From the NCBI GenBank assembly GCA_964472035.1, contig CAYYIT010000043.1, positions 1-21,251 of the forward strand: 21,251 bases of DNA. The letters run 5' to 3'. The first letter of the stretch is position 1. Every line of letters begins with the position of its first letter. The stretch is from UBA3855 sp964472035. Its GTDB lineage: Bacteria; Bacillota; Clostridia; Oscillospirales; Ruminococcaceae. The notes under the pieces were generated by a model that saw nothing but the letters and a program-made list of their open reading frames with translations, made no database searches and was not told where the DNA came from. This document shows, piece by piece, positions 1 through 7,458 of this stretch. The translations under genes were made by a program, and so were the position numbers.

Positions 1-56
1 CAGTAAACGGTGAGCATGTTCTTTTGTTATTGGACGTGGGGGATTTGACGGGTACA

Positions 57-2747
57 TTACAGATTCTCATTCTTCAGCGCATCGATCGGATTGTCCTTGC
101 GGATCTTGCTCATGGCGTAGAGCATCGTTGCAAATACGACGAGGAATACGCTCAGCACCGAGATGCCGATCGCGCCCCAGGGGAGGTAGTAGCTTGTCTC
201 AAAGCCCTCCAGTACGGAACGATAGATCAGGTAGGTGAGGGCCGCCGACACCGGCAGTCCGAACAGCAGTGCTCTCGTGCCGTAGAGCAGGCATTCGTAG
301 TGCATCATCCGCTGGAAGCCCCGATCCGTCATGCCGACGGATTTGAGCATGGCGAATTCCCTCCTGCGCAGGATGATATTGGTGGAAATGGTGTTGAAGA
401 CGTTCGCTGCCGCGATCAGGGAGATCAGCACGATGAAACCGTAGGAGAAGACCTTGATGATGAGGATGATGTTCCGTGTTTCCTCGACATTCTCCGCATA
501 GTCATACAGCGCTTCGGCGTCCAGACCGTTCTCGACCAGCATTTGCTTGAGGGAGGTATAGCATGCCTTGTGATCGGGCGCGACGATGTAATAATTGTAA
601 TTGTAGTGATGTCCCCTGGTTCCGATGACCTCATCCTGTATGCTCATGGGGTAAAGCAGTGTGAGCGTACTGTAGGTGTATTCAACGAAGTAGGGCGGCT
701 CGTCAAGGATCTTTCCTGTCTGCATTTCTGTTGTTTCATAGGCTTCTTCCTCCGGAATCGTAAAGGAGTCCTCGGGATCCGTTTCACTCACATAGACAAC
801 CTCATAGCTGTCCGTTGCTGTATCGTAGGAATAGCCGTCATAATAATAGCCTTCGAATGCCTTCTCGGTGGTCAGCGACAGTGTGCAGCGGTCTTTGTTC
901 AGAAACTGAAGGGTGCGGAATTTTTCTTTCTCCGAATCAAAGGCAGTAATGGTGTCATACACCAGTGCAAGCGGCTTTTCGGGGTTCATGAAGTCTGCCT
1001 CATCCAGGTGCTGCTGCTGCAGCAATTCACGGAATGCCTGATCCTCAACAAAAAAGACGGTGCAGTGCAGATCGGCAGTTTCCGCGTTCTCAATGTTGAG
1101 CTGTGCAGCGGCTTCTGTCTGCAGTTCGGCAGCCGGTATGGAGCAGAGATAGTGATGCTGCTGTGCATAGGTCACCTTCTTTACATGCTCGTTGTCTTCG
1201 ATCCTTGTAAGAAGATCATCGGGCGTATTGTTATTCATGTTGTCGGAGGTCTCGGAGTACCGCAGATCAAAGCCCATCGTGCCGAAGCTGTCCTCCACGG
1301 ACTGCGTCAGATAGGAGGTGAAGGCGGAGGAGGTCACGAAGAGTACGATGCTCATAAAGAGACTGACAACGGTCGCGCGGTACTTCTTGCGGCTGCGCTT
1401 GAACTGCTTGTGCGCCAGCATGCCGGGCAGTCCGAAGAGCTTGTAGACAAGCTTCGGGGTTCTGACGGGCTTGTTCTTGCCCTTGATGTCAGAAGTCTGA
1501 CGGATGGCCTCCACGGCGGTGATCCTTGTTGCACGGCGCGAGGGGATCCACGCGGAGATCAGCACCGTCACAAGCGCCACGATGCAGGCGGTCACGATCG
1601 CCGCAGGGGACACGCAGATGCGCATCGGGATCGGAAAACCGGAGAGGGAAGAGAACTTGTCTCCGATCAGCTGCAGCGTGATGCCGATGCCGGTAATGCC
1701 CACCAGAATGCCCAGCGGAATGCCGATCACACTGACGACGAGTGCTTCATAGAACACCATGTGCCGCAGCTGTTTTCTGGTCGCGCCAATGGAGGAGAGC
1801 AGTCCGAACTGCTTGGTGCGCTCGGAAACGGAGATGGAAAAAGCGTTGTAGATCAGCGATACGGAGCCGAACATGATCAGTCCGATCACCACCGCAGCCA
1901 GACCATAGAGCACCGAACCGAAGCTCTCGTAGCGCGATACACCGCTGAACATCAAAAGCTCATAATTGGTAGCACTGAGGATGTGATGCTCCTCCATGAA
2001 GTCATATACGTCCTGTGCATGCTTCATGGTGAAGTAGATATCGCAGGGCGCATCGCTTTCCGGCTCGCCGGAGAGAACGGTGATCGCCGTGAAGCCGGGG
2101 GCAGTGTGCTCTTCGAATTCCGGTCGCTCGTAGAAGCCCACGACCGTGTAGGACTTCGTCTCGCGTACGACGATCTCCTCGTTGTTGAGAACGGTATCGC
2201 CGGATTCGTCATAGAAGTAGCTGGGATTGTTCTGATAGAGGGGGAATGCAGTTTCACCGTCCATAATGCGGTCGCCGACCTCCAGCGTGATACGGTCTCC
2301 CATTTTGTAGGTCACGCCGCCATTGCTTGCCAGATGCTCCGGCAGGAGGATCTCATCCTCCGCGTCCGGATATTCGCCGGAGATCAGATGCACGGACATT
2401 GTGTCATAAAAGCCGTCGCTCGCGCCCATGAGGTAGAGGTAGGGCTTGTATTCGTTCGTGCAGCCCTTTGCCTCGGCGTAGCCGATGTACTGGCTGCAAA
2501 CAGCGTCTTTCACGCGGCTGTCCTCTGCGATGGTCCGGAACTTGCCGTAGTCGCTGCCGATATCGCTGCCGTGCCAGCTGCCGTTGACATAGATGACGTT
2601 CTGCACGGCGTAGTTCACCAGACTGGAAACGGAGGTCGTGACCGCACAGATCAGCGCTGCGGAAAGCATAATGCCGATGATGGTGACAACGGTGCGGGTG
2701 CGGTTCTTTTTCAGGGACTGGAGTGTGACTCTCTGGAAGATATTCAT
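57..2747 (-). CDS. ABC transporter permease, FtsX/MacB-like, 896 aa
   Basis: This is the membrane subunit of an ABC exporter. The protein opens with a short cytoplasmic tail and a membrane helix at about residues 20-42, followed by a large extracellular domain to about 275. A first FtsX core of three helices lies at about 278-405, with the cytoplasmic motif around SERTKQFGLLSSIGAT. A fifth helix at about 455-480 leads into a second extracellular domain (about 480-760), and a second FtsX core fills about 763-890 with RRREFAMLKSVGMT, which echoes the first. This two-core, roughly eight-helix layout is that of large clostridial FtsX permeases rather than ten-helix BceB. The start codon overlaps the end of the upstream ATPase gene, so the two are translationally coupled. 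The adjacent intramembrane-sensing kinase suggests peptide or envelope-stress export. The substrate is unknown. Confidence 0.9.
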   Translation of the reverse strand: MNIFQRVTLQSLKKNRTRTVVTIIGIMLSAALICAVTTSVSSLVNYAVQNVIYVNGSWHGSDIGSDYGKFRTIAEDSRVKDAVCSQYIGYAEAKGCTNEYKPYLYLMGASDGFYDTMSVHLISGEYPDAEDEILLPEHLASNGGVTYKMGDRITLEVGDRIMDGETAFPLYQNNPSYFYDESGDTVLNNEEIVVRETKSYTVVGFYERPEFEEHTAPGFTAITVLSGEPESDAPCDIYFTMKHAQDVYDFMEEHHILSATNYELLMFSGVSRYESFGSVLYGLAAVVIGLIMFGSVSLIYNAFSISVSERTKQFGLLSSIGATRKQLRHMVFYEALVVSVIGIPLGILVGITGIGITLQLIGDKFSSLSGFPIPMRICVSPAAIVTACIVALVTVLISAWIPSRRATRITAVEAIRQTSDIKGKNKPVRTPKLVYKLFGLPGMLAHKQFKRSRKKYRATVVSLFMSIVLFVTSSAFTSYLTQSVEDSFGTMGFDLRYSETSDNMNNNTPDDLLTRIEDNEHVKKVTYAQQHHYLCSIPAAELQTEAAAQLNIENAETADLHCTVFFVEDQAFRELLQQQHLDEADFMNPEKPLALVYDTITAFDSEKEKFRTLQFLNKDRCTLSLTTEKAFEGYYYDGYSYDTATDSYEVVYVSETDPEDSFTIPEEEAYETTEMQTGKILDEPPYFVEYTYSTLTLLYPMSIQDEVIGTRGHHYNYNYYIVAPDHKACYTSLKQMLVENGLDAEALYDYAENVEETRNIILIIKVFSYGFIVLISLIAAANVFNTISTNIILRRREFAMLKSVGMTDRGFQRMMHYECLLYGTRALLFGLPVSAALTYLIYRSVLEGFETSYYLPWGAIGISVLSVFLVVFATMLYAMSKIRKDNPIDALKNENL

Positions 2748-3427
2748 CAGCGGATCACCTCATCCCTCGTGATCATGCCGTCCTCAATGGCGAGGATACG
2801 ATCCGCCTGCAGAGCAATGTTTTCATCATGCGTGATGATGATCAGGGTCTGGTTGTATTTCTGGTTGGAGTACTTGAGCAGGTCCACGATCTCCTGGCTG
2901 TTCTTGCTGTCGAGGTTGCCGGTCGGCTCGTCCGCAAGGACGACTGCCGGCGCATTCATCAGTGCTCTGCCGATGGACACGCGCTGCTGCTGGCCGCCGG
3001 AGAGCTGGTTGGGCAGGTGGTTCTCACGTCCCTTGAGCTGGAGCGTAGTGAGCAGCTCCTGCAGGCGTTCGTCGTTCACCTCCCGTCCGTCCATGAGCAC
3101 GGGCAGCGTCATGTTCTCCGTTACGTTCAGTACGGGGATCAGATTGTAGAACTGGTAGATCAGTCCCACCTGCCGTCTGCGGAAAATGGCAAGCTGTTCG
3201 GGGTTCTGCGCGTACACATCGCAGCCGTCCATCCAGACCTTGCCGCCGCTCGGACGGTCAACACCGCCGAGAATATGCAGCAGCGTGGACTTGCCGGAGC
3301 CGGACGGTCCGATGATCGCGATGAACTCGCCCTTCTGTACGGAGAAGGACACATCCCGCAGGGCGTGTACCGCATTTTCGCCCTTGCCGTAGGTTTTGCT
3401 CAGATGTTCTACTCGTAAGATTTCCAT
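2747..3427 (-). CDS. ABC transporter ATP-binding protein, MacB/LolD/BceA type, 226 aa
   Basis: This is the ATPase partner of the FtsX-type permease. All catalytic motifs are present: Walker A GPSGSGKS at residues 40-47, Q-loop Gln92, signature LSGGQ at 142-146, Walker B ending in ADEP with catalytic Glu167, and the H-loop His200. Its 226-residue length and the motif DEPTGNLDS are typical of the MacB/LolD/BceA group, which hydrolyse ATP to drive mechanotransmission or peptide export rather than import. The start ATG has an AAGGAG ribosome binding site 8 bases upstream. The stop overlaps the start of the permease. The 100-base gap upstream, between this gene and the histidine kinase gene, holds a probable promoter and regulator site. 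Confidence 0.95.
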   Translation of the reverse strand: MEILRVEHLSKTYGKGENAVHALRDVSFSVQKGEFIAIIGPSGSGKSTLLHILGGVDRPSGGKVWMDGCDVYAQNPEQLAIFRRRQVGLIYQFYNLIPVLNVTENMTLPVLMDGREVNDERLQELLTTLQLKGRENHLPNQLSGGQQQRVSIGRALMNAPAVVLADEPTGNLDSKNSQEIVDLLKYSNQKYNQTLIIITHDENIALQADRILAIEDGMITRDEVIR

Positions 3428-3457
3428 GTTGTATTCTCCTTTTCTGATGATAGTTCT

Positions 3458-3501
3458 ATGATACCATAGTGAAATGACAGGTCAGTGACTTGAAAATGAC
3501 A
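3458..3501 (-). promoter_or_regulatory. Probable promoter and response-regulator site of the ABC operon
   Basis: On the minus strand a -10 TATCAT (3463-3458) is preceded, 16 bases away, by a -35-like CTGACC (3485-3480). The plus strand shows TGAC at 3475, 3486 and 3497, exactly 11 bases apart, and the outer two are part of an 8-base repeat AAATGACA. OmpR-family regulators usually bind direct repeats spaced by one helical turn, and such a regulator is encoded next door. The poor -35 overlapped by repeats fits an activated promoter. Binding by this regulator is inference. Confidence 0.55.
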
Positions 3502-3527
3502 AAAACGTCACTTTGGAAAAAGGAGAG

Positions 3528-4535
3528 TTACACGGTGCTGTGGAAGAAGCGTATGGTAAAGCACGCGCCGCCCGTCACGGGATTTTCTGCGCGGATGGTG
3601 CCGTTCTGCTTTGCAATGATCATCCTTGCCAGCGCAAGACCGATGCCGAAGCTCTTGTCGCTGGAATGCTTGCCCTTGTAGAAACGCTCGAAGATATGCG
3701 GCAGATCCTCCGGCGCAATGCCGGGGCCGTTGTCGGCAATGCGGATCTCCGTGTACAGCGGATTGTCCGCCGCATCGATTCTGAGAATGCCGCCCTCCGG
3801 CGTATGCTCCATGCAGTTTTTGACGATATTGCCGATGGCCTCCATCGTCCAGCCGATGTCTCCGGTGAAGTCGCCCTCTGTGCGGATCTCCAGCGTCTGG
3901 CCGCGCAGCTCGATCGGAATGAGCAGGGGGGCGCAGCTCTGCCGGATCAGCTGCGAAAGGGGCGCGGTCTCCGTCTTGAACGAGACCGTTCCGGCATCGA
4001 GCCGCGAGATCTTCAGCAGCGACACGATCAGCCAGTCGATGCGCGAGAGCAGCTCGCGCAGCTCCCTGCACAGCTGGAGCCGACGCTCCGCCGGAAGTTC
4101 CGGCTCGGAGAGAAATTCCACCAGCAGGTTGATTGAGGTCAGCGGCGTGCGCAGCTGGTGGGAGATATCCGCGATGGAATCTGCAAGATACCGCTTATCC
4201 TCCAGCAGCCGCTGCTGCTGCTCGCGCAGACGCGTCGTCATTTTATGGATCTCGCTGCGGAGGATCGAAAGCTCGCCCTCTGCGGCGCTGTCCGGAGAAA
4301 GCGGATCCTCCCCGTGCAGGACGCGGTCGATCTCGGCGGCCAGCATGGCAATGCGCCGATAGCGCAGGCGATCGCTCACCAGATGCAGGACAGCCAGCGC
4401 CGCGCACAGAAGGCATACCAGTATCGCAAAGCGCATGCCGCCTAACAGGCAGGCGGCGATAATGCCGGCCGCGGAAAGCAGCAGATGCAGCAGGAGGGTA
4501 CGCCGTACCTCCCGATTCCTCAGCAGCCCCATCAT
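3528..4535 (-). CDS. Sensor histidine kinase, intramembrane-sensing type, 335 aa
   Basis: This kinase would sense an envelope signal and phosphorylate the regulator encoded just upstream. Two hydrophobic helices (about residues 12-32 and 35-54) are separated by only a few residues, so there is almost no extracellular domain. This is the hallmark of BceS-type intramembrane-sensing kinases, which usually take their signal from an ABC transporter. A linker helix leads to the dimerisation box ISHQLRTPL with phospho-acceptor His126, then an N-box around Asn240, G1 box DNGPGI at about 268 and G2 box GIGLAL at about 297. The reading frame is open further upstream, but that part only antisenses the regulator end. 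The chosen ATG overlaps the regulator stop in an ATGA arrangement. The downstream ABC genes are the likely target and partner. Confidence 0.9.
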   Translation of the reverse strand: MMGLLRNREVRRTLLLHLLLSAAGIIAACLLGGMRFAILVCLLCAALAVLHLVSDRLRYRRIAMLAAEIDRVLHGEDPLSPDSAAEGELSILRSEIHKMTTRLREQQQRLLEDKRYLADSIADISHQLRTPLTSINLLVEFLSEPELPAERRLQLCRELRELLSRIDWLIVSLLKISRLDAGTVSFKTETAPLSQLIRQSCAPLLIPIELRGQTLEIRTEGDFTGDIGWTMEAIGNIVKNCMEHTPEGGILRIDAADNPLYTEIRIADNGPGIAPEDLPHIFERFYKGKHSSDKSFGIGLALARMIIAKQNGTIRAENPVTGGACFTIRFFHSTV

Positions 4536-5203
4536 GCGTCCACCCGATAGCCGATGCCGCGCACGGTTTTGATGATGCAGGGATTCTGCGGATCGTCCTC
4601 GATCTTCTCGCGCAGGCGCTTGATGTAGACCGTCAGCGTGTTGTCGTTGACAAAATCTCCTGCCACATCCCAGATGCATTCGAGCAGCTGGTTGCGCGTG
4701 AGCACCGCGCCGCGGTTGTTGATGAAGTACAGCAGCAGCCGGTATTCCAGCGCGGAGAGATAGAGATCCCTGCCCTCCTTGACGGCAATGCCCCTGACCG
4801 TGTCCACGGTCACATTGCCGAGCTGGATGCTGGTGCCGGTGCGGGCGGTGAGCCGCAGGACATTCTTGATCCGGGAAACCAACTCGCGCGGCCGGAAGGG
4901 CTTGGAAATGTAGTCATCCGCGCCGAGGTCGAAGCCCGTGACGGTGCTGAATTCATCGCCGGATGCGGTCAGAAAAATCACCGGCAGCTGCCAGCGGCTC
5001 TTGATCGCCGAGCAGACCGCAAAGCCGTTGCCGTCAGCAAGGGAGATGTCGAGCAGCACGAGATCCGGCACTGCCTCTTCCAGCTGCGCCAGCGCCTCGC
5101 GCTGTCCGGAAGCCGTCACAACGGAGAAGCCTTCCCTTGTGAGAAATTCACGGAGATTGGTGACGATGGCGGAGTCGTCCTCCACCAGTAATAAATGATG
5201 CAT
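4532..5203 (-). CDS. Response regulator, OmpR/PhoB family, 223 aa
   Basis: This is a DNA-binding regulator paired with the histidine kinase downstream. The N-terminal receiver domain (1-115) has the acidic pocket Glu8-Asp9-Asp10, phospho-acceptor Asp52 in LVLLDISL, Thr79 and Lys101 in the motif ISKPF. The C-terminal winged helix (about 125-221) is of the Trans_reg_C type, with NRGAVLTRNQLLECIWD and the final VRGIGYRVD that close this family. The ATG follows an AAGGAGGT ribosome binding site. Its TGA overlaps the kinase start. The domain order and context resemble BceR-like systems that answer to antimicrobial peptides, but the actual signal cannot be read from the sequence. Three TGAC boxes in front of the ABC genes are its most likely binding site. 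Confidence 0.93.
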   Translation of the reverse strand: MHHLLLVEDDSAIVTNLREFLTREGFSVVTASGQREALAQLEEAVPDLVLLDISLADGNGFAVCSAIKSRWQLPVIFLTASGDEFSTVTGFDLGADDYISKPFRPRELVSRIKNVLRLTARTGTSIQLGNVTVDTVRGIAVKEGRDLYLSALEYRLLLYFINNRGAVLTRNQLLECIWDVAGDFVNDNTLTVYIKRLREKIEDDPQNPCIIKTVRGIGYRVDA

Positions 5204-5256
5204 GCTTACCTCCTTCGGGAAGTGAATTCCCCCCTGTTGTGCAGGAGGGAAGGGGG

Positions 5257-5712
5257 TTATTCGGAATCCGCAAGCCGGATGTATTCTTCCGTGATGGCTG
5301 CTGCGCAGGCGACCAGCTCACCGCAGGGACGCTTCTTGTAGTAGGCGGCGGTTCTTGCCTCCGGCACGGGGCTGTCCGGTCCCTTGCCAAGTCCAAGCAG
5401 CTCACGGCAGATGATCGAGCCGTTCTCGTCACGGAATTTCTGTGCCAGCAGCTGGATGCGTTCGTAGTGCTGTTTCTTTGCCTGTACATCTTTCGGGTCT
5501 GCGTAGCCGTAGAGCGTGCCGATCACCATGAACATACCGCTCACCGCGCCGCATACCTCGCGGAGTCTGCCCATGCCGCCGCCGAAGGAGGAGGAGAGCG
5601 CCGCTGCCGTTTCCGGCGAGAGTCCGGTGCGGTCACTGAATGCGAGGAAGACTGCCTGCGCACAGTTATAGCCCTCCTCGAAGAGGGATCTTGCCTTTTC
5701 GGAATAGGTCAT
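5257..5712 (-). CDS. C_GCAxxG_C_C family redox-type protein, 151 aa
   Basis: This small cytoplasmic protein belongs to the C_GCAxxG_C_C family, named for conserved cysteines and often found beside redox genes; its reaction is not established. Cysteines are at residues 17 (GYNCAQAV), 54 (GRLREVCGAVSG, after the glycine-rich FGGGMG), 102 (ICREL), 130 (RPCGEL) and 136. This agrees with the family pattern of one early cysteine, a Cys-Gly core and two late ones. I chose the second ATG because AAAGGATGG lies 8 bases before it, whereas the ATG four codons earlier has no room for a ribosome binding site. The gene is divergent from the CcdA operon through interleaved promoters. It is followed, after 53 bases and no terminator, by the response regulator, so the two may be co-transcribed. 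Confidence 0.85.
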   Translation of the reverse strand: MTYSEKARSLFEEGYNCAQAVFLAFSDRTGLSPETAAALSSSFGGGMGRLREVCGAVSGMFMVIGTLYGYADPKDVQAKKQHYERIQLLAQKFRDENGSIICRELLGLGKGPDSPVPEARTAAYYKKRPCGELVACAAAITEEYIRLADSE

Positions 5713-5768
5713 GTCGGATACCATCCTTTGTTTGTTATTTTACAGAATTTTACTGTATTCTGATTTTT

Positions 5769-5797
5769 ATGATAGCACATGGATTGATTTTTGTCAA
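5769..5797 (-). promoter_or_regulatory. Sigma-A promoter of the C_GCAxxG_C_C gene
   Basis: The minus strand reads TTGACA (5797-5792), a 17-base spacer, and TATCAT (5774-5769), a near-consensus vegetative promoter. The start point would fall near 5762, inside an inverted repeat CAGAAT-N8-ATTCTG (5743-5762) that could be an operator. Confidence 0.75.
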
Positions 5798-5812
5798 GAA
5801 GTGTGGTACAAT
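5784..5812 (+). promoter_or_regulatory. Sigma-A promoter of the CcdA-thioredoxin operon
   Basis: TTGATT (5784-5789) and TACAAT (5807-5812) are separated by 17 bases. The -35 zone overlaps that of the divergent C_GCAxxG promoter, so polymerase binding in one direction should affect the other. Expected transcription starts near 5819 and leaves an approximately 200-base leader. Confidence 0.65.
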
Positions 5813-5924
5813 AAAGGTAACATCGCACAAAGGACAGTGCGTCAGATGTGCAGCAGATTTTTCGGCAGATTGTCCAATGACGATGACGCAATACTGTATG
5901 TATTGCTAAGAGGAATTGGGCAAG

Positions 5925-6005
5925 ATGACGGAAAAGATGCAAATAGATGACGTACTGAGCCGTCAGGCGGTCTTTGTACGGTGTTGCCTAAAGAAAACAC
6001 TGTAA
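5925..6005 (+). CDS. Possible 26-aa leader peptide before the CcdA gene
   Basis: A short ORF begins MTEKMQIDDV and contains a Cys-Cys pair near its end. An AGGA motif lies 10 bases before its ATG. Its TAA is fused to the AAGGAGG ribosome binding site of the CcdA gene, the same stop-and-Shine-Dalgarno overlap seen between the later genes of this operon, so it could be translationally coupled. No known peptide is recognised and the ORF is short enough to arise by chance. It is listed as tentative. Confidence 0.3.
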   Translation: MTEKMQIDDVLSRQAVFVRCCLKKTL

Positions 6006-6017
6006 GGAGGACTGGCA

Positions 6018-6671
6018 ATGCAGTTTCTCATCACCTTTCTGGAGGGCGTGATTTCCTTCCTTTCCCCGTGCATGCTCCCGATGCTGCCGGTCTATCTTTC
6101 GTATTTTGCCGGAAATGCGGACAAGCGGCACCACGGTCTCCTGCGAGCCTCTGCATTTGTGCTGGGATTTACGGTCGTCTTCAGCCTGCTGGGACTCTTT
6201 GCCGGAACGCTCAGCGCTTTCCTTTCAGAATACCGCACCGCCGTGAATATTGTCAGTGGCCTCATCGTCATTGCCTTTGGCCTGAGTTATCTGGAGGTCT
6301 TCCGGCTCCCGTTTTTCAAGGGCATACAGAAGCAGCATGAGGTGAACAGCGTGTTCTCCGCCTTTGTGTTCGGCGTGATCTATTCGGTGAGTCTGACACC
6401 ATGCGTGGGCGCATTCCTCGGATCAGCGCTGATGATGGCGTCCGCCTCCGGAACCGCGCTGCAGGGCGTGCTGCTGCTCGTGACCTATTCGCTGGGACTG
6501 GGCGTGCCGTTCCTGCTTTCGGCAGTGCTGCTGGATACGCTCAGCGGTGCGTTCCAGTTCATCAAGAAGCATTACCGCATCGTCAATCTCGTCAGCGGTC
6601 TGTTCCTGATCCTCACCGGCATCTGCATTGCCATGGGATGGATGAACCGCCTGATGGCTGTCTTTTCGTGA
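6018..6671 (+). CDS. ccdA: CcdA-type cytochrome c biogenesis / thiol-disulfide transmembrane protein, 217 aa
   Basis: CcdA proteins carry reducing equivalents from cytoplasmic thioredoxin across the membrane to extracytoplasmic thioredoxin-like proteins. This one has the usual size and about six hydrophobic helices. It opens with a helix bearing FLSPCMLPMLPVY (Cys18), and a second conserved cysteine lies in SLTPCVGAF (Cys129); together these form the redox pair of the family. A strong AAGGAGG site precedes the ATG. The TlpA-like gene follows after 7 bases, and the FTR-like and thioredoxin genes follow that, so both the donor and the acceptor of CcdA are encoded beside it. No cytochrome c maturation genes are nearby, which favours a general thiol-reduction role over haem ligation. 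Confidence 0.93.
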   Translation: MQFLITFLEGVISFLSPCMLPMLPVYLSYFAGNADKRHHGLLRASAFVLGFTVVFSLLGLFAGTLSAFLSEYRTAVNIVSGLIVIAFGLSYLEVFRLPFFKGIQKQHEVNSVFSAFVFGVIYSVSLTPCVGAFLGSALMMASASGTALQGVLLLVTYSLGLGVPFLLSAVLLDTLSGAFQFIKKHYRIVNLVSGLFLILTGICIAMGWMNRLMAVFS

Positions 6672-6678
6672 GGTGCCT

Positions 6679-7233
6679 ATGAAACAACAAACAAAGCTGC
6701 TCATTCTATCCGGCGCATTGGTGCTGCTGCTGGCAGCTGCAGCGGTCGGCTATCGCTTTCTCTCCCAAAATCACACCCCCGGCAGCGGGAGCACCGCGTC
6801 TATTTCCGACAGGGTGGCAGCCCCTGATTTTGCCGTGCTGAATGAAGAGGGAACCGTCGTGAACTTCTCCGATTTTGTCGGAAAACCCACCGTCATCAAT
6901 TTCTGGGCAACATGGTGCGGCCCGTGCCGTTCGGAATTCCCTGCATTCGAGCGTGCCTATGCCGAACACGGCGATGCGGTGCAGTTCATGATGATCAATC
7001 TCACCGACGGCAGCCGTGATACCGTGAGCAGCGTTAAGCAGTTCATCGCAGGCTTCGGCTACAGCTTTCCGGTGTATTTCGACACCGCCTACAGCGCCGC
7101 CAATGCCTATGGCATCTCGCCCATTCCCGTCAGCGTCTTCATCGACAGCGAGGGCCGCATCGCGCAGACGCATACCGGCGCCATGACGGAGGCGCAGCTT
7201 ACACAATATCTCTCCATCATCATGGAAGAATAA
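6679..7233 (+). CDS. Membrane-anchored TlpA/ResA-like thioredoxin, 184 aa
   Basis: This is an extracytoplasmic thiol-disulfide oxidoreductase, the likely acceptor of electrons from CcdA. An N-terminal helix (about residues 6-24) serves as an uncleaved membrane anchor; there is no lipobox cysteine. After a flexible linker, the AhpC-TSA/TlpA fold begins at APDFAVLNEEG, with the active site WCGPC (Cys80 and Cys83) and the cis-proline region SPIPVSVFID near the C-terminus. The ATG at 6679 was preferred over a GTG six bases earlier because GAGGT lies just upstream of it. The gene starts 7 bases after CcdA. Its targets, such as surface or secreted proteins with disulfides, peroxides or methionine sulfoxide reductases, cannot be identified here. 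Confidence 0.9.
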   Translation: MKQQTKLLILSGALVLLLAAAAVGYRFLSQNHTPGSGSTASISDRVAAPDFAVLNEEGTVVNFSDFVGKPTVINFWATWCGPCRSEFPAFERAYAEHGDAVQFMMINLTDGSRDTVSSVKQFIAGFGYSFPVYFDTAYSAANAYGISPIPVSVFIDSEGRIAQTHTGAMTEAQLTQYLSIIMEE

Positions 7234-7246
7234 GGAGGTCAGAACA

Positions 7247-7444
7247 ATGAAAGTCACACTCAATCCCGACAAGGAAGTTGTCAAGGTCGTCAAGGAGGGT
7301 CTCAAGCAGACCGGAGGCTACTGCCCCTGCCGTCTGGAACGCACAGAGGAGAACAAATGCATCTGTCAGGAGTTCCGTGCGCAGATGGAGGATCCGGATT
7401 TTGAGGGCTTCTGTCACTGCATGCTGTACTATAAATCCAAATAA
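7247..7444 (+). CDS. Ferredoxin:thioredoxin reductase catalytic subunit-like protein, 65 aa
   Basis: FTR catalytic subunits use a 4Fe-4S cluster next to a disulfide to reduce thioredoxin with electrons from ferredoxin. This very small protein has the three diagnostic cysteine pairs: CPC at residues 26-28, CIC at 38-40 and CHC at 56-58. By comparison with the plant-type enzyme, Cys26, 38, 40 and 56 would hold the cluster and Cys28 with Cys58 would be the active disulfide. The spacing, 9 and 15 residues between the pairs, differs from the CPC-X16-CPC-X8-CHC of cyanobacterial FTR, and no variable subunit is encoded here. It lies between the TlpA-like gene and thioredoxin, each junction having a stop codon fused to AAGGAGG. 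Thioredoxin is the obvious substrate; ferredoxin as donor is inference. Confidence 0.82.
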   Translation: MKVTLNPDKEVVKVVKEGLKQTGGYCPCRLERTEENKCICQEFRAQMEDPDFEGFCHCMLYYKSK

Positions 7445-7458
7445 GGAGGAATCATATC

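Larger units (their letters stand above)
5713..6017. other. Intergenic region between divergent redox genes
   Basis: This stretch holds two divergent promoters with overlapping -35 zones near 5784-5797, a 6-base inverted repeat CAGAAT/ATTCTG at 5743-5762 near the expected minus-strand start point, and a long leader (about 5819-6017) in front of the CcdA gene that contains one possible 26-codon ORF. No other gene was recognised. Confidence 0.7.

Noticed and set aside
24..3149. A 1041-codon open frame on the plus strand opposite the ABC permease and part of the ATPase gene
   Set aside because: It is antisense to two well-supported genes, has no ribosome binding site or recognisable domain, and is Cys/His/Arg/Val-rich as expected from reading GC-rich codons backwards.
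5220..5256. C-rich hairpin between the C_GCAxxG gene and the response regulator as a terminator
   Set aside because: The stem of about 8 pairs includes a wobble and is followed on the minus strand by GAATTC with no T-run, so it gives no good evidence of termination.
5711..5950. Frame of 79 codons across the divergent promoter region
   Set aside because: It covers both promoters, has a C/Y/F-rich random-looking product and no ribosome binding site.
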